From: Paragonimus westermani
Taxonomy: Eukaryota > Platyhelminthes > Trematoda > Plagiorchiida > Troglotrematidae
DNA: 64,000 nucleotides
NCBI GenBank assembly: GCA_008508345.1
Contig: QNGE01002682.1
Location: 10,146-74,145, forward strand
Direction of reading: 5' to 3'
How positions within the stretch are numbered: the first letter of the stretch is position 1; the number at the start of each line of letters is the position of its first letter. Shown here piece after piece: positions 23,690-36,790 of this stretch. The notes under the pieces are model-generated. The model had not been told where the DNA came from. It ran no database searches and saw nothing but the letters and a program-made list of their open reading frames with translations. Position numbers and translations under genes: made by a program.

Positions 23690-26340
23690 CTAAATGGTAA
23701 TCGTGAATTGCATCCATACGATTCTCCGAGTGATTTCTTTTTGCTCTGCAAAGGGCTGACAGGACCAATGATGACATCTCTTTCCAGCTACTTCCTGTAG
23801 CTGATAACCAACCTCTGGTTGTATGGCTGTTCCTCTCGACCACTTCTTTTTTGCTGGAGATGGTGCTGTATCACGTGAACAACTTTCACTCATGACAGTG
23901 ATACAAGGCCCCAGAACTTTTCACTTTCCAAGTTAAACTGGATGGTCCATATATTTGATGGGATTCCATGCTCTTCAACAATGCATATCATTACGGTTCT
24001 GTCTGCTGGCATGGCTAGTTCTTCGATACAACTGATGACGTGCTCCTTCATAAGGGTGACAACGCACTAACTGTAGTAAATTGTTACAGAGGAAAAGTCA
24101 GTAACGTTTACGGACCACAGCCCAAAATTTTACCGACCTGGATCGGCTGAATGGAACGTTCAGTTGACCGGTTACGTCCCCTCATGAGCTGATTCTGTAG
24201 ACAAACCTGTACAAAGTCGGTAGAAGCAGTTGTCATTACTGGTTACTAAGCTCTGTGTTTCAACAGTTCATACGTTTTTAATCTGGTATGGCTGACAAAG
24301 CTATTCCATCCAAAAGTTGACACAATAAAATCTCCTTACTACACAACCGCAATTCGAAATAATCTGTGACGAACATTTCCGCTTTCGGTTATCCCTCATT
24401 CTTCAGTCTTTCCTCCCTTCAAAACCTGATCAAGAATCCATGTTCCGTTGCATTCTTTCTCTGCTTTGTCTATGACCATCTTGAATAGTGTTCCATTCCG
24501 AAACTACTAGCCCCTGACATCATTGAGGACACCTTGTAGTGTTACGGTCGTGAGTGCGGGTGAAGAGTATGGTTCGCTTTTAGGGCAGACATCTAGCAGT
24601 ACATTAACACTCCAGTAGCCGCAGTAACCAGTGATCAACCTTTCCTCGAAGGTCCTTCGCTGAGTTGATCTTCTTCGAGGATTTGTGGTCTGCCTCTATG
24701 CGAAAACGTGGGACTAGCAAATATGGCACCCAGCTTTTTAGGACTCAAACTGTCTCCACTTATTCCCTTTCTGTTGTTGACTAGCTGAATTTGACCAGCA
24801 TTAAAACACGACCGATATGCTAAACAGTACCTTTGTCCTGTTTCACTACAGCTCCGATCTCCAAATCACTCGAACCTATCAAAACAGGGAAGCACTACTC
24901 AACCACTGGTAAGTCTACAGTCAGTTATCCCCTCTTCATTGGTAGTTAGATTTTTCACAAGTTTAGACAACTTTGTCTGACCGACAAAGCCAGCAATTCT
25001 CCTTGAATAGTTAGTGCAAGGGACTCTCAGTGTCATTGTACTTCACTATAAAAAGGGTACAGAATCCAACGCTATCAGTAAACCGCTTCAGGGTCTTCTT
25101 TGATATGGGAATTGGAACTGCCGCCATTGTCATCAGATTCTCGTGGAGAGGTTCGTCCTCCTGTTGACTGGCCCACTGATCAAGTAGTGCGATTCTTCGA
25201 TTATCCTAGTATGATTTTGGTCTGCTAGTAGGTAAGCTGACTCGTTTTGTCTTCCACAGGAAATCCGAAACTTCCGGTAGCCCATGCTCAAACATGAGTT
25301 GCCTGAATGTGGACAGAGTACTCAATGGTTCACCAAATCACTCGATTATCACTTGTCACTCTCCAGGTTGAAAGTCAACGGCAACTCACCAAGGACATAT
25401 AACACTGCTGTTACCCTGTTAACTGAAATGATGTCATTTCACCCTATATCAGGTTGCGTTAAACTTCCTGTTGTATATGCGCCGGAGTTATTCAGAAGAC
25501 AAGCGGTTAAAAACAACCTGACTCAATGGGAAGTTCACATTCAATTCATTCAAAACAGCCGTATGGTTCTTGGTCTGCTGCGACCTGTTTTTGAAACCAC
25601 TGAATTATTCTAATCAGCAACTGACATCCACTGATTACAAATGAACTGGGTGTGTTCACCGAAATCTGTCCAAGCTGTTGTTTGAAATAACTTCATTATT
25701 TTACGTTTCTTCATAAGCTTCTCGTATATTACTTCAGTTATAGATCCATCATAATCTATATAACCTGCCCCCAGTATAGTTTGGCGAGAGTCAGACAAAA
25801 TTACTGACCACCCTCTGATGGCATGATTACCCATGCCGACAATAACCCCTGTCGAATCAGCAACTCTGAATGCTGATCCACCCGCTGTCAAAAGACTACG
25901 GCACACAGCTGAACAGTATTCTCTGGCCTTGGCCTAGTCAACGAATTCGTCTACCACCTGTCGTGCAAACAGTATTCACATCTCCGGTTGGCTTCAAATA
26001 TTGTTTTGTGGATCGCTCTTATTAGTGGATTTCTCATCCCAGACAAAATCAAACGGTGAAACGTTTTCACACATACCGCCTTTTCTTTTCTACCGGACAT
26101 ACTCTTTTGTAGTGACCAGATTTTCATCATCGTTGTAGTAAACCATTCCACAACTTATTTTCCACCTTTCTTTTCCCCAAAACTCTTATGATCCACATCA
26201 GCTCTTCTGTTGACACTGATAGCCCGTTCACGTTGGGCAATTCAATAATCATGGAATTCTGAAATGGCGGTTGATGAGCCACATCAACCAAATCTCCCGA
26301 ATTCCTCACACAGGCAACTGCAGAAGACTCTTGACTCATC
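23690..26340 (-). pseudogene. Ty3/Gypsy-type gag-pol relic (zinc knuckle, protease, RT thumb, RNase H, integrase)
   Basis: Read on the minus strand from high to low coordinate, the pieces occur in Ty3/Gypsy order. First is a CCHC-like knuckle ending KSGHYKRVCP (about 26,078-26,123), whose expected second Cys codon and the following codon are both TGA stops. Next is a retropepsin end TILGAGYIDY (25,743-25,783), resembling the family's ILG-DFL motif. Then comes an RT thumb segment VPIPISKKTLKRF (25,015-25,125). RNase H follows, with FRIEADHKS (24,667-24,705) and an IGAVVKQD segment just upstream. Last is an integrase core piece HGIPSNIW (about 23,905-23,990). No single frame runs through: frameshifts and stops occur every 50-100 codons, and the RT palm is not readable. 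Gag may continue towards 26,900. No LTRs were identified. Individually the motifs are weak, but their correct order and strand make the call credible. Confidence 0.6.
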
Positions 26341-28007
26341 CTTAACGAGAACTTATGTGTCAGACTACACTGTTCCGAACCCCTATCCGTGCTGCCCGTT
26401 GTGATATGACGTAGAGGGGGCCATCATCTATAGAGGCAAGCTGTCACCGTTGAACAGCCAGAGTGCCTCCTGGTAAAACTTTTGAGCCACGTAATCATCT
26501 TCTCCTGCGTATCAGCTTATTCTTTTTGCCAGACCTCTTCGCACGGCCTCTGCAGTCACCTCCGGCCAACTTGTTAGAAGTATCCCGACGGTCTCTGACC
26601 CCGCGCGGTCTGTAATGATTCCGGCCACTTCGGTCAGGTCCTCAGATTTCTCCAAAAATTTCTGGACATTTCCTCAGGTCAAATGACTTTTATTCCCAAT
26701 CCTGGCCACGGAACTTGATCTCACTTTCAGTTGCTAATCAACAAATAGCTGGCGTTGTTTTCAACTAGATCCATCAGATGAAAAGAACTTTTGCATGAAT
26801 TGTGTTAACTGGAGGCGAGAATTCGCCTGCTGGAGCTCCATGAATTCTGGTCTACTTAGCATCTGTACTGTGTACCCTCTCCGATTACTGCACTCATGTG
26901 TCGTTGTCTGTTGAACTGTTCCCCAGAAATTAGACAGTTGCTAAAAGATGACCACATTGTGAAGCATTAGCCTGACGGTATATGCACAATACATGCGCTA
27001 TTTTCTCATATCTCCATTGTTAGATCCTGAATTTTTATCGATGTGCTTGACAGTCTAGTTTATCATTAATTCAGTGAGAGCTTTACGCGCTCGTACGGTG
27101 AGTAATCGGTATGAATGTGGAACTACAACCCTAAAAATGTCTATGTAAGTACAATAGGTTAGTCTAACACAAAATTTTATCAGATGGTTCATTAGAAATT
27201 GAATCACAGTGAACTATTAAATGTGCAAAACAGACAATGATGGAGGTGGACAGTGGCGTACGTGAAAGTGACCTCTTACGTTTTTGACTGGTTCAAGAAA
27301 CAAGAGGGGATTTACTGAAGTCCTAGTGAAGACAATGGAAAGAATTGAAACAAATACTTTCAGAGACTTACTCGAAAATAACAATTGAAGTCGAATCAAT
27401 AAAAACAGCAGGGATTGTTAGGGATGCAACTAAGCATTTGACTATACACATATATAAGCCATCATTGAGCGGTTAAAATGATCGTTCATCCAAGCATTGG
27501 AGCGCCTCCCAGTTACACTGACTCGACAGTACGACACCTCGTGGAAAACTGTTATGAGCTCCAGTCCTGTCAACCGAATTACAAAGTTAGTAACTAAATG
27601 AAACCTTTGGAAACCTTCTATACGATATCTCGTGTTTGTCCTACTTTGCTGTAAACCCGTGTGGTTCTCGCACTGGTAACATTTCAACAACTTCGTAATT
27701 AACCAGTCTATTCTGTTGAGCGACTGTTTAAAGTAATTTTTGATGGGCTACCTAAAGACAGTACTTTGTGCATCGACAAGCCAAAAGTCGATGCCGTAGA
27801 TTCTCGTGAGATCTACTCCATTTGGTATATCCCAGTGCATCCAATCTACACAATCCTTGTACACATTTAACTAATCGAACTTCTCCGATCTAGTTTGTAA
27901 CCAGTTTATCGTAAGCTCAGATCGAAATACAGTTCATGTGAAAATTGAACATCATTCACAATTGATCTCAGCTTTTGTGTTCAGACAGACTGTCTAGCCA
28001 TCCTGTG
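26341..28007. other. No confident feature; possible Gypsy gag upstream of 26,341
   Basis: The minus strand between about 26,900 and 26,341 keeps some open stretches, with segments rich in Glu, Gln and Leu, that could be the gag part of the adjacent Gypsy relic. No motif proves it. From 26,960 to 28,007 I see nothing recognisable. Confidence 0.35.
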
Positions 28008-28143
28008 TTCAGAGGAAGCACCAAACTTGCGTTTCACTCTTTTAACGGTTCACCAGTAGTGCATATTCTCGCTGCGGTCAGGATTCAAACTCCAATCACA
28101 CTTTCATAAGGCAACCGTCTTGATCACTGAGCCATCGACCCCA
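28008..28143 (-). repeat. tRNA-derived SINE, copy 1 (minus strand)
   Basis: On the minus strand an A-box-like GATGGCTCAGTGATCAAG is followed by a B-box-like GAGTTTGAATCC (plus-strand 28,081-28,093), the layout of a tRNA-derived polymerase III promoter. A second copy lies at 51,849-51,985 on the plus strand. The two share ACGGTTGCCT, then ATGAAAG, the B-box area, ATATGCACT, GAGTGAAAC and GTGCTTC, all in the same order and spacing. That makes them one dispersed family extending at least 50 bases beyond the tRNA-like head. The 3' end is not defined. Confidence 0.65.
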
Positions 28144-31100
28144 CAATTGGCAAGACCGGATTATTGTGTACAAGTGCTCTGTCACGTTTGATCGAGAGTT
28201 GTTCTCGGGCTATCCAGTCATCTCGGGAGACGGTAAGGTCTTGTTGGATTCAGTAGATGACCCAATGAGTTGGGCTTCCTTCCAAGTTGAGATCACGGAA
28301 ATCAGTAACCTTAATGAATGGTATTTTGTTTACCTGTAGTTAGTTCATAGGCCTATAGGTTGTTACAGGAATAAGGAAAAGAAAGATTGTTGCTCGTACC
28401 TTCCTATCTCCGTATTGGTCGACTGGTCAATAAAATGCTTTATTTAATATGAAATCAACATCACACACGAGTGATCGCAGTCTTCGTATTCAAGCAGACC
28501 TTTCGGCCAACTCTTCACGAAAAGAAGCGCCAGATTCCATTTTCGCTCTTGTTGCACATCCACAGGAACGTGAAACTTGGGATAACTGTGTATGATGTTC
28601 AATTTCTCCGGACTACAAATTTCCTAATACTCATCAGTATTGCGCGCACAGTATAACGCTGATAACTAGTGATATGACAAGTTATATTTCGTATCATCAT
28701 TCATGTATACATCTTAGCATGAATTTCCCAAGGACTTTGTTCGGATTTTCACATTCCATTTATTAATCTTAACATACTCGTTGTTTGTGAGTATACGAAC
28801 TGTTTACACCGAATCACAATTGATGATACACATACTTTTTACTCCTGTCGTTTTTTGTGTGTTTGTACCACATTCTTCTTTCAGGCAAACAATTCGGACT
28901 GTATTGTACAGGGCTACTTAATGCCGACCAATATGAGTTATTTAATATTGTATCTTCCCGTTTTATTGAGTAGAACCGCTTGACTGTTGTAATTTAATCG
29001 TATACAGGTGGACATCGAAACAGCTACTTCAAGGTAAATTTCTATCAATACCAAGCGAACTGGTTACGTCATGTTGGTTTTTCAATGGACTTGGGGTTGT
29101 TGTTACTGACACGCTGTTTTTCACACTTTACACAAATACCTACGCGTTGTTCTCAGAAAATTCTGTTTTACAGCAAACTCATTAATTTTCTATTTTTAAT
29201 GTGCACTTAGACTAAGCGAACGTGATTGATTTTAAAAGGACGACGACAATTATTTACTCTCTGCCCCCAAAATGTCTGATGGTTCTTTATGAGCTGTCAT
29301 AGAACTTTTATTCAGTCACATGATCCCACCTCCACATCCAAAGCGTGAACAGATGCAATTTCTAAGGCCTACACATCCACTTGATCAATCGTGTCATGCG
29401 TGTGCGTGTTGGTGTGCCTGTGGAATGTTCTACTGTTTTCTTACTGAGAAACGTAGTTGTCAGCGCCAGCTACACAAACTGCATGTTCCCCGTGACCTAG
29501 ACATTGTTGTGATGCCATGGTTAACGACAGAGGGAAAACACCCGGCAGCAGAATACTCACTCATGACCGTCAGGACAACAGTTTGTATTTACTACGTATT
29601 CAACTGTATGTGGACCGCTGGAAGCCATATTGAGAAGTAATCCCAATTAAATGTTGCAAGCCAAACACAGGTGTGTGAAGAAAGACTCGTTTGCTAGTTT
29701 AGCACTCCTATCGTAATGATGCAGTTGATTGATTAGCGAACAGATCTGCCTTAAATTCCCCTTATATGTTTAGTTGCATTTCTGACGCCTGTTTTCCGCT
29801 TTCTGAACTCCTGTTCTGTAGTGCGCACTTGATAATATGCGGAGGGAATTGTGAGGCCATAAATCGTGTGCGTTAACGCTTTTGACTACTCTATTAAACA
29901 AGTGTTCACGTGTACAGACAAATACAACACAGTCAACTACCGAGACCAGAACTAGACCAGGCCGGTTATGCTCATTTTCAAACTGAAAATGACCTACTGG
30001 TCTTTTTGCACATGTTACTACTAATGTTAGTGCCTGGTGATCAATCACTGCTAGCAAACGTTCTTATAAATGATTTCTCCATCAAACGAGTCAGCGTAAT
30101 GGTTTATTGTTTCTGCGGACTTCAAGTGCGCAATCCATTTTATAGTGTCCACTTAAAGAGGCGAACAGACTTCAGACTGCTGGGTTTCCAGACATCTTAC
30201 TGGTACAAAAACTTAAGTTATTCTGTGTAAGCGTGAAAGTGTTATTCTATCCTAGGTCGCTTGTTTAACTGGTTGTCTCAGTTTCGTGTGACAAAAACAA
30301 CTCCTGTAACATTGTTTCATATATATGTTCCTAAAAATGTCCCAACCTCAGCGTATGTAGTTTCTCACATCCCCGTTCAAAATTATCCAATAAAATCCAA
30401 ACGGAAACAAAACTGTTCATTGCAGTTACGATCAACAACTCTATTTATTATGCCATTTAATGTTGGTCTGCATAGCCTGTTCTTAGCCACTTGGTGAAGA
30501 ATGGAGATCGGTAGATCGTTTCTGATAGCTATCCGAAGGAGTTATAGAATGATCAAAACGAGTTTCAATGCAAAAGAAATAATTGCCCGACTTAATCTCT
30601 CTCTCTCTCACGCGTGTTCGTGACGAACCTGTCGGCCAAGAACAGAAGATATCGATCCTTACAACAAAGTCCGATCGCCCTTAAAGTGTTAGGTATGGAG
30701 GCTGAGTGTGCAGCCTATATTCACCCGCAAATAGGCTAGCTGTGTGGTTTTGAACATCTGTCTTTCTTCTCTCTCGGATGTACTATTTAGGTGACTATCC
30801 CAAAAACGCTGTTTCTAATCGTCAGACTGGTATTAGAGTTCAGTACGCCTTTACCGAATTCGTCTAATCACCACCCTTACCGTTGACCTCTCAACTTTTC
30901 AATAACCTATCAGTTCGTACTCCTGTCAATCGACCAGTAGCACCTCATGTTACCAAAGAACATTTTCACCCGAATGATTCGATATCCAACTTAGTTTCGT
31001 TTGAGACAACGGTGCCTGGAAGGTGAGAACAAGAGGCTTCGAAGAATACTTGTGTGATCAAGTTATTACCAAAAACTGACCATATTTGATGAGGCAGCTC

Positions 31101-31389
31101 TTGACTGACATTAAGTCTACGTGCGTAGATTGCACGAAAACTCACAGGAATAGAGTACTCTCTGTCTGCATTTGGTAACAGGCTAATGACGTGGCGGTTA
31201 TAAGCATTAAGTTTATGCCAGAGTCTCCAATCCGAACCGAGACACTCAATGTTGGAGCGAATCTTGATTGGCGTGCTTCCACTTTTGGGACAGAGGACCA
31301 TAAATTTGCTGTTTATCTAAACTAACCTAGAAAGCAAGTACGGTTTGCCAATTTCGAACACTGCACATTCAGTGTCGTTTCCACCTACT
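28144..31389. other. No recognised gene
   Basis: No known domain or RNA gene is visible. Open frames of 95-111 codons (29,320-29,640 plus, 29,910-30,230 plus, 30,966-31,301 minus) have no recognisable motif. The last 400 bases may hold the unreadable 5' part of the PLE relic that starts near 31,390. Confidence 0.5.
30596..30609 (+). repeat. (TC)7 microsatellite
   Basis: Seven TC dinucleotides in tandem are directly visible. Confidence 0.85.
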
Positions 31390-32200
31390 TTGGTGTTCCA
31401 GATTCCTTTGCCCCATGTCTCGTGGAGAGGATAACACGATACAACGGGAGGTGTATTGTGAGGCAACTTGGATTGGCCAGTATGCAAGCTTCGGTAATTG
31501 TGTACCACTAAGACAAAAGAGGAATCTAATTCGACGTCTGATAGACAGGACCACGAAAATAAGCTCAAGCGAGACCACTGAAGAGGAAGGAGAGTTCATA
31601 TTTAATACACTGTTTCAAACTGGCTATCCAAAACAGTTTATTCGTTAGAACATGTTATTAAGCACTAAGTTATGCAAACCACGGACTGCAAACAAAAAGT
31701 CCGTTTATAATTCCTTCCTCTTCAAGGGGGATAACATCGCTGAAAGTGTAAAAAGAAGCTTAATGTGGCAACTAAAAAACAAACTTCGCAGCTCAACTAG
31801 GTTTCCAGTTTACCTCCACACCTATGTTGCGCTCCCAAGTGAAAGATATATTGTCTGTTCATGCCGCCTGTTTTTGTGCTTACCGTTTTGTTTATACCAG
31901 CGGAATAAGCTGCACAGGTCGTACAACACGACGATTATCTGAACATGCCTGGGAGCATCAACAGGTGTGGTTAACGCAAGGATCGATAAGGCCCTGCGGT
32001 CGCTGTACGTTTGATCGACACAAACCACAGACCGATTCGTTCAAGCCAACCCATCGAATATGTGAGACGTAGTCGAGGCAGGTCAAAGGTCGTATACTGG
32101 CGATCGCAGAGGCCGTTACCACCGTCACCACCAGTGGGCGCCCAAAAACAGCCGATCAAAACAGTGGACGTTCGGTGGTGCTGTACGTAAACCCAAGGTA
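31390..32200 (+). pseudogene. Penelope-like element relic A (RT C-terminus plus GIY-YIG endonuclease)
   Basis: PLEs encode a reverse transcriptase fused to a GIY-YIG endonuclease. Here the frame from about 31,396 reads EDNTIQREVY then ATWIGQYASF, the segment that follows the RT palm in PLEs. The thumb-like region follows, with RNLIRRLIDR and GYPKQFIR, then one in-frame stop (31,646-31,648) and KGDNIAESVKR in the same frame. A +1 shift near 31,825 leads to the endonuclease: a Cys-containing YRFVYTSG segment, then TGRTTRRLSEH (31,911-31,946). A further shift leads to a C-terminal piece ILAIAEAV (about 32,090-32,120). The RT palm with YxDD is not readable upstream. This is a dead, 5'-truncated or eroded copy. 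Confidence 0.8.
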
Positions 32201-35200
32201 GAATGGTTACATAGATGTAACGCTTCTCCCGCAAACTTCATACAACTCACGTGATCAACGTTATGTATTATTGTTGTCATTGTTGTTGATATTATTATTA
32301 TGAATCAAACCAGAGAGGCACTAATGACTGACATCTCACACTCAAATGATGTCATCTAACACCACCATCAAACCCATATAAATGTGTTGTACTAAGCTTG
32401 ATGAAACACAAAAAACGAGCTTGTTGGCGACGTGTTTCTCGTTTAATCCGGTTTGTTAAGAGGTCAAAGGTGTATACAGCGATGAACCTCGGCGTTTCAC
32501 TCAACCAGAAACAGAATGATGGTCAACGTTCACAGAACGCTGTGGATTAGCCTCCTCTTCTAAGATCTGGGATACCAGACATTTTTTGGTTAACTTCTAG
32601 GCTTGCACCCAAAGTCGATCACCGAAAACCGTAATTCACTCTGTTCAACATAGCCACGACATGTGCCGTTGACCTTGAAAACCAGACGTGCTTCATGTGC
32701 TGTATGGTAGCTCAGCCCCTGTGGAACAGTGGTGTGGAGGCTAAGAGGGGCCTGACTCAACAGTCTACGGTGCATGTCATAACTTGCACCATGGTAAGTG
32801 AGACACGGAGATTGAACTGCCAACCTGTAAGAAAAACAGTGAATAATGCCAACGCGGACTGCTGGGTTTGTACTAACGCAAGATGCCGTTTTTTCGTGAA
32901 CAGTGCAATGGGTTGTCAGTCCAGACCAGATAATTAGTGTTGGCCCTCCGTCGACTTCGAGTCCTGCAAATTCACAGGGCAGTCTCTTAATCGGGTTGAA
33001 AACAAGCAACTGCAGTCGATTCAGACTGGCTGAACGATCAGATGATATTTGCTTCTGTGGTGGAGGACTTGTTAAGAGACACACTGTTGTTGTGAGGACG
33101 GGTGTCCCAACGTCTGTCTGACTGAACTCATCGATTGTAAAGCAAAATTCTGCAGTACACCAGAAGTAATGTTTTTGACATCATTGAACGACCAGCTCAA
33201 GGAAGATTTGAAGCACGCAGTCCTCCTCGATGGATGTGCAGATTAGTTTTCGTCTTTTAGTTCGACAGTATAAGTAACAAGTCTCTGTCAACCTTCCAGC
33301 CCTAGGCAACGTTATCACCTAGAGCTGTTTACTACATTCAGTGATTCATAAGAACTTCAAAATAGCGAGATTGGGTTCCATAAAGACTGTTCGGTCCTTG
33401 TTCCGTCCACTGTTTTCTGCTCAAGGGCTGGATTCCAAAAGGAAAGCGCAAATTTTTCGGACTCCGAAATCGACTATCAGCAGTGTTTCGGTAGCTAGTT
33501 TTCTTCCGTCTCTAGTAAATGTTAGCTAATTTTGTCGTGAGAGAAAAGAGTTTCAAATCGGTCGATACACTGTTGCTCACTTCCCATCCTATAAAATTAC
33601 CTTCGAAGTGATTACCAACGATTGTGGTTTGTTCCTACAATTGAGGAAAACAGAAAGAAGGCGATCTTACATACTGTCTGTCAAAACTTAACCTTCTATA
33701 TCAAAATGGTAGATTAGCTACCGTGACGTTGTTCACAGTTTTTCGTGAAGGCATTTAGTTTGTCCATAACTTTTCGCTTGTAACGGTACACTCAGTCGTC
33801 CAGTAATGCTAAGTCAACTTCTTTGAGCATCACCACGGCTGTTTAGTGTAGTTTCTTTTTTCATCCACACTAGATGAGTTACAACCAATGCTCCGAGATC
33901 AGTCATGCATATCGATGAGTACGACGAGCTGACCGAACTGGGACATCTATGGTCTGTTTATGCTACGTGCCGTTTAGACTGAAACATTAAGTGAGCAATT
34001 TATCAGTGTGTGCATGGAACATCGTAGCAGTGGGTCGTTAACATTTTGAGTCATTCACAAACCGAATGAAACTAATGGGCATCATAATTCTCACTCCCAT
34101 CCCAATCTCTACACCTACTACCATTTCCTTTCGTGAGTTGCTATTCAACAGCCACTATAGTAGCGTTTTTTCTACAAGCCTGTCCACGTCGAAAACAGTT
34201 TCATGAAACCAAGTGATCGCCTTCCTTGTTACAAACAAGAATGACATCAGTCACCGCTAAGTTGGACACACGTCAGCCATTCACCTACACAGAACACTTT
34301 TACATGCCTTCTTTCAAAGCTCAGCTAGTTTGTTCCAAAGCCACAGCTCAGTCTTTGTTTAGACGAGAAGAAACCGGACTGGTTGCGCTCTGTACTGTCA
34401 TGTTTTGAACCAAGTTTATTATGTGAGCTACAAGAAAGATGGACTTTTTGACTCCTTACCGACATCACTAAGCCTGGGGGAAAAGGATGAATGGTTGCCT
34501 AATCGTTTAAAAAATATCCACTTGTCCAGAGTTTCATCCGGGTCGTCCCGCTGTACCCAAAGCACAGCTAGACCACATCTTCCTCATAGGCGACGGCCAT
34601 GAAATCGTAAATATTTGACGACCTATTAAATGAACCGAGCATATTGATAGATAACAACTCAAACAGGCTGAACCTGCTGTTTCACAAGCACATTGTACTA
34701 AGTTTCATTGTTCACAGAAAAGACCAGCGGTCCTACTACATACTGTCTATCCACTTTGGATAGACCACTGTATCATCGGTTGTTCACGCCACTCTTAAAA
34801 CGTGATCGTGTGTCTTAAATTACGGTTTATACTAAATTCGACTGCTACCGAAACTAGTATACCAAAAAATCATACCTGCTAACGATAGGAGTGTGGCAAA
34901 TGTGATCTGTTTATTTGATTACATGTACACCTGTGTTGTGTACTGCTGTTTATTGCACACCGAAGTATTATGAACCCGGACTCTCCGCATTCTGACAGTT
35001 GGAACAACTCGTAACCGATTGTAATCTTTCGTCAGTCTACCTGTCCGAAGTGCGAACAAGCCAGTGAACTCAAACGTGGATTTGCAGAGTCTCGATATAA
35101 ACAGGCTATGACCGCAATAACTTATGTTGCTGACTACCCGCTGCTCCACAAATTATGATTACACTGTCCAGTACAAACGACCTAGCAACCACAAACTGCG

Positions 35201-35210
35201 TGTCATCATT
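32201..35210. other. No confident gene; holds the longest unassigned open frame
   Basis: A low-complexity ATT/GTT stretch lies at about 32,267-32,301, just 3' of PLE relic A. The minus-strand frame 32,590-33,084 (164 codons) is the longest open frame outside the BEL element. I see no domain, signal peptide or repeat in it, and the opposite strand is also partly open. Length alone does not separate it from chance. Nothing recognised from 33,100 to 35,210. Confidence 0.5.
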
Positions 35211-35229
35211 CACACACACACACACACAC
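35211..35229 (+). repeat. (CA)9 microsatellite
   Basis: Nine CA dinucleotides plus one C are directly visible. Confidence 0.95.
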
Positions 35230-35849
35230 GTTGAAGGTGGTCCAGTTCAACTAAGGTCAGCAATTAAATGTGACCAGATAACTGTATAAACTGGAGGAAG
35301 GTCTGGTGAAACAGCCGTCAGCACGCCAGCACAATCAACCTTCAGGACAGCTGCCCCACCCCGGGTCTATAAAGGGTGTGGTTTAGTGACCTGACCTGAC
35401 CTACTGACGACGACATAAAACTATGTGCTTTTGGGTGGTGGTCGCCAAGTTATAGCTATTGCAAACTCATGATGAACTCGAGTCTCGTTCAGATGTGGTC
35501 AACGCAGCTAATAACAAGGAGATTATGGCGGTCTTTAGATCAAATTTTACCGGTTTACTAGAACCAACGTCCAGCTTCGAGCAATTCGTTTGGACTCAAC
35601 AACTTTTTAGTGCTTAATGACCACGAGCACATATATTACTGTTGGTTACTTCGGTCAGTGCATCGATGTAAGATACTAAGGGACTAGTAGAGACCCTGAG
35701 AGTAAACCGAGGCTGGCGCTTTGTCAGAATGATTATGGCTGAATTTTGAGTGCTATCAGCTAACACATGGACTACTTAGCAGTGGGCAAAAAATCGGCCA
35801 CCAGTTTCGCATTTTAGTGAATGCTGCGTCAGACGAAGAGACCGTATAG

Positions 35850-36790
35850 CGATGGGATCAACACTTGTTCCTATCACTGCAGTTACTACCATGTCTAAAC
35901 TTGAATGCGGTCGCTTCAATATATTTATTCTTTTGAATCACTATGTGGATGGCATGTTCACAGTTTGTGGCTAAGCATCCGATCCAACATTTAGCTTGCA
36001 AAATTTCTACACTTATCATCCGGATACCGGATCTACTTCCCAAGTGGAAAGTAATGGAAAACTAGTATTTCTGAATGTTCTGAGAGAAATACAATATAGT
36101 AGAGGACTGGAACGAAACGTGTGTCGCGTAGTCACTTTGAACCGCCAACATGCACATTTCTTAAGTTCTGTTCCTCTAATAATATATGGGATGAGAGCAA
36201 TATGCAGCCTAAAGAAACTCGGAGAAGAAATGACACTGATCTACTGTGTTATGGGACGATATTTGTTTCTCAACTTTTACTGATCAACACACAAAAAACA
36301 CAAAACTGTCTGAACCTAAAACGACTGTCCTTCTCACAGCCTCCTTCAAAAAATATAAGAAGCCTGAGTCAATGAAGCAACGCACATCGAAATATACAGG
36401 TAAGGTGTAACTAGCGGCTTCTTTGTATTTAACCGCAAAACTCAGTCTGCTATCGTTCAGCACATCAAGGATGAATTAACTCGTCAATCTGAGTCGTTTG
36501 TTCGATATCAGCATGATTGTAACTGCGATGCCAGATATACCGGACATACAACGAGAAAGTTGTTCAATCGTTTCGCTGCTCACTGTACAATCACATCCAC
36601 AAGTAGTGTGACTTTCAACGTCTGATGTAGACAGAGAGAGCACAACTGACTTGAAACAAACGTTTTCGATTATCTTTGTAAGAACGCCAGCGCTTATCAG
36701 CGGCCTAAGGATGACACTCTTATCTGTCTAAGACTGCAATTATGCAAGCTAAAGGAACACATCATGATTCCACATTTTTCGTGGACTTAA
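35850..36790 (+). pseudogene. Penelope-like element relic B (RT palm end, thumb, GIY-YIG)
   Basis: The RT catalytic motif is visible as NHYVDGMFTVC (YVDG at 35,942-35,953), where active PLEs have YVDD, so the second aspartate is lost. After an in-frame stop, VESNGKLVFLNVL continues the palm, followed by a thumb segment RAICSLKKLGEEM. After a frame change the endonuclease region reads YQHDCNCDARYTGHTTRKL (about 36,520-36,570), matching the PLE pattern CxCG-YxGRT-R-L. A C-terminal LCKLKEHIMI lies near 36,745-36,775, where this family has LCxQKE. Several shifts and stops make it non-functional. It lies about 3.7 kb from relic A on the same strand, but the sequences differ enough to be separate insertions. 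Confidence 0.75.

Noticed and set aside
32590..33084. 164-codon minus-strand open frame, longest outside the BEL element
   Set aside because: No domain, signal peptide or repeat structure, and no splice context. One or two frames of this length are expected by chance in 64 kb.
34744..34767. Short hairpin with 9-bp arms GTCTATCCA/TGGATAGAC
   Set aside because: Hairpins of this size occur by chance many times in 64 kb, and there is no terminator or RNA context.
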